A stretch of 64,000 nucleotides of DNA, taken from assembly GCA_027484655.1 (NCBI GenBank), contig JAIXSM010000005.1, positions 50,451 through 114,450 on the forward strand. Reading direction: 5' to 3'. Below, piece after piece: positions 63,952 to 64,000 of this stretch; positions within the stretch are counted from its first letter, which is position 1, and the number at the start of each line of letters is the position of its first letter. A model generated the notes under the pieces. It saw only the letters and a list, made by a program, of their open reading frames with translations. It was not told the DNA's origin and ran no database searches. The position numbers were made by a program, and so were the translations under genes. This stretch comes from Hyphomicrobiales bacterium. Its GTDB lineage: Bacteria; Pseudomonadota; Alphaproteobacteria; Rhizobiales; Beijerinckiaceae.

Positions 63952-64000
63952 TTGCGCAGGTTGTTGCTCGTTCTTGTGCTTTTGGCCGTCGCGGGCCTCG
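63952..64000 (+). CDS. Start of an exported protein, cut by window end
   Basis: TTG 63952 opens a frame whose first residues (RRLLLVLVLLAVAGL) form a signal peptide. CCGGAG lies about 9 nt upstream. The rest is outside the window. A TTG at 63944 gives no plausible signal peptide. By position after cytochrome c' it may be another cytochrome, but this is a guess. Confidence 0.5.
   Translation, partial: MRRLLLVLVLLAVAGL

Overview
The window reads as a chromosomal segment of a high-GC alphaproteobacterium, most probably of the Hyphomicrobiales (Rhizobiales). The main reasons are a FeuP/FeuQ two-component pair, the CcmI-CcmE-CcmF-CcmH / DegP / response regulator / kinase / GlnE gene order, a CckA hybrid kinase, a DksA that has lost most zinc cysteines, and an SOS box of the alphaproteobacterial GAAC-N7-GAAC type in front of recA. 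Nothing seen fixes the genus. No rRNA, tRNA, CRISPR array or transposase was found.

Region 1 (1-14300) is a head-tail gene cluster in the order of the Rhodobacter gene transfer agent (GTA). It begins inside a gene upstream of the prohead protease and continues with capsid, connector, head closure, DUF3168, major tail, g10, tail chaperone, a very short tape measure, distal tail (DUF2460), hub (DUF2163), NlpC/P60 hydrolase, a 1280-residue tail-tip protein and a DUF2793 protein. It ends in a holin-like gene and an overlapping Rz/Rz1-type spanin pair. Two host-type genes, a secreted trypsin-like protease and a YdcH/DUF465 protein, sit inside the cluster on the opposite strand.

Region 2 (14339-28704) is core chromosome: a small periplasmic FeuN-like candidate, feuP and feuQ; then cytochrome c maturation genes ccmI-E-F-H, a DegP protease, a second OmpR-type regulator/kinase pair, and glnE. 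Between feuQ and ccmI lies a 0.9-kb island with two unrecognised small genes, bounded by a perfect 30-bp direct repeat of the feuQ 3' end. It looks like the footprint of site-specific integration.

Region 3 (28705-43485) holds a PAS-type sensor kinase, pepN, a three-domain LplT/PlsC/acyl-ligase gene in an operon with a TetR regulator (with an inverted-repeat operator candidate at the promoter end), a 0.7-kb stretch without a convincing gene, dksA, a FliO-like gene, and cckA.

Region 4 (43545-51193) holds an SDR, recA with its SOS box, a leader region with a possible attenuator in front of alaS, a GFA-family protein, a universal stress protein, a YeeE/YedE sulfur transporter and an unknown membrane protein. 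Region 5 (51311-64000) is metabolic: a tandem-domain stress protein, an amidohydrolase, cytochrome c, trmJ, a Tat-exported amine oxidase-like flavoprotein, an SDR, hydantoinase/oxoprolinase B and A subunits, glycerate 2-kinase, an EamA exporter, a rhodanese, a cytochrome c' and the start of another exported protein cut by the window edge.
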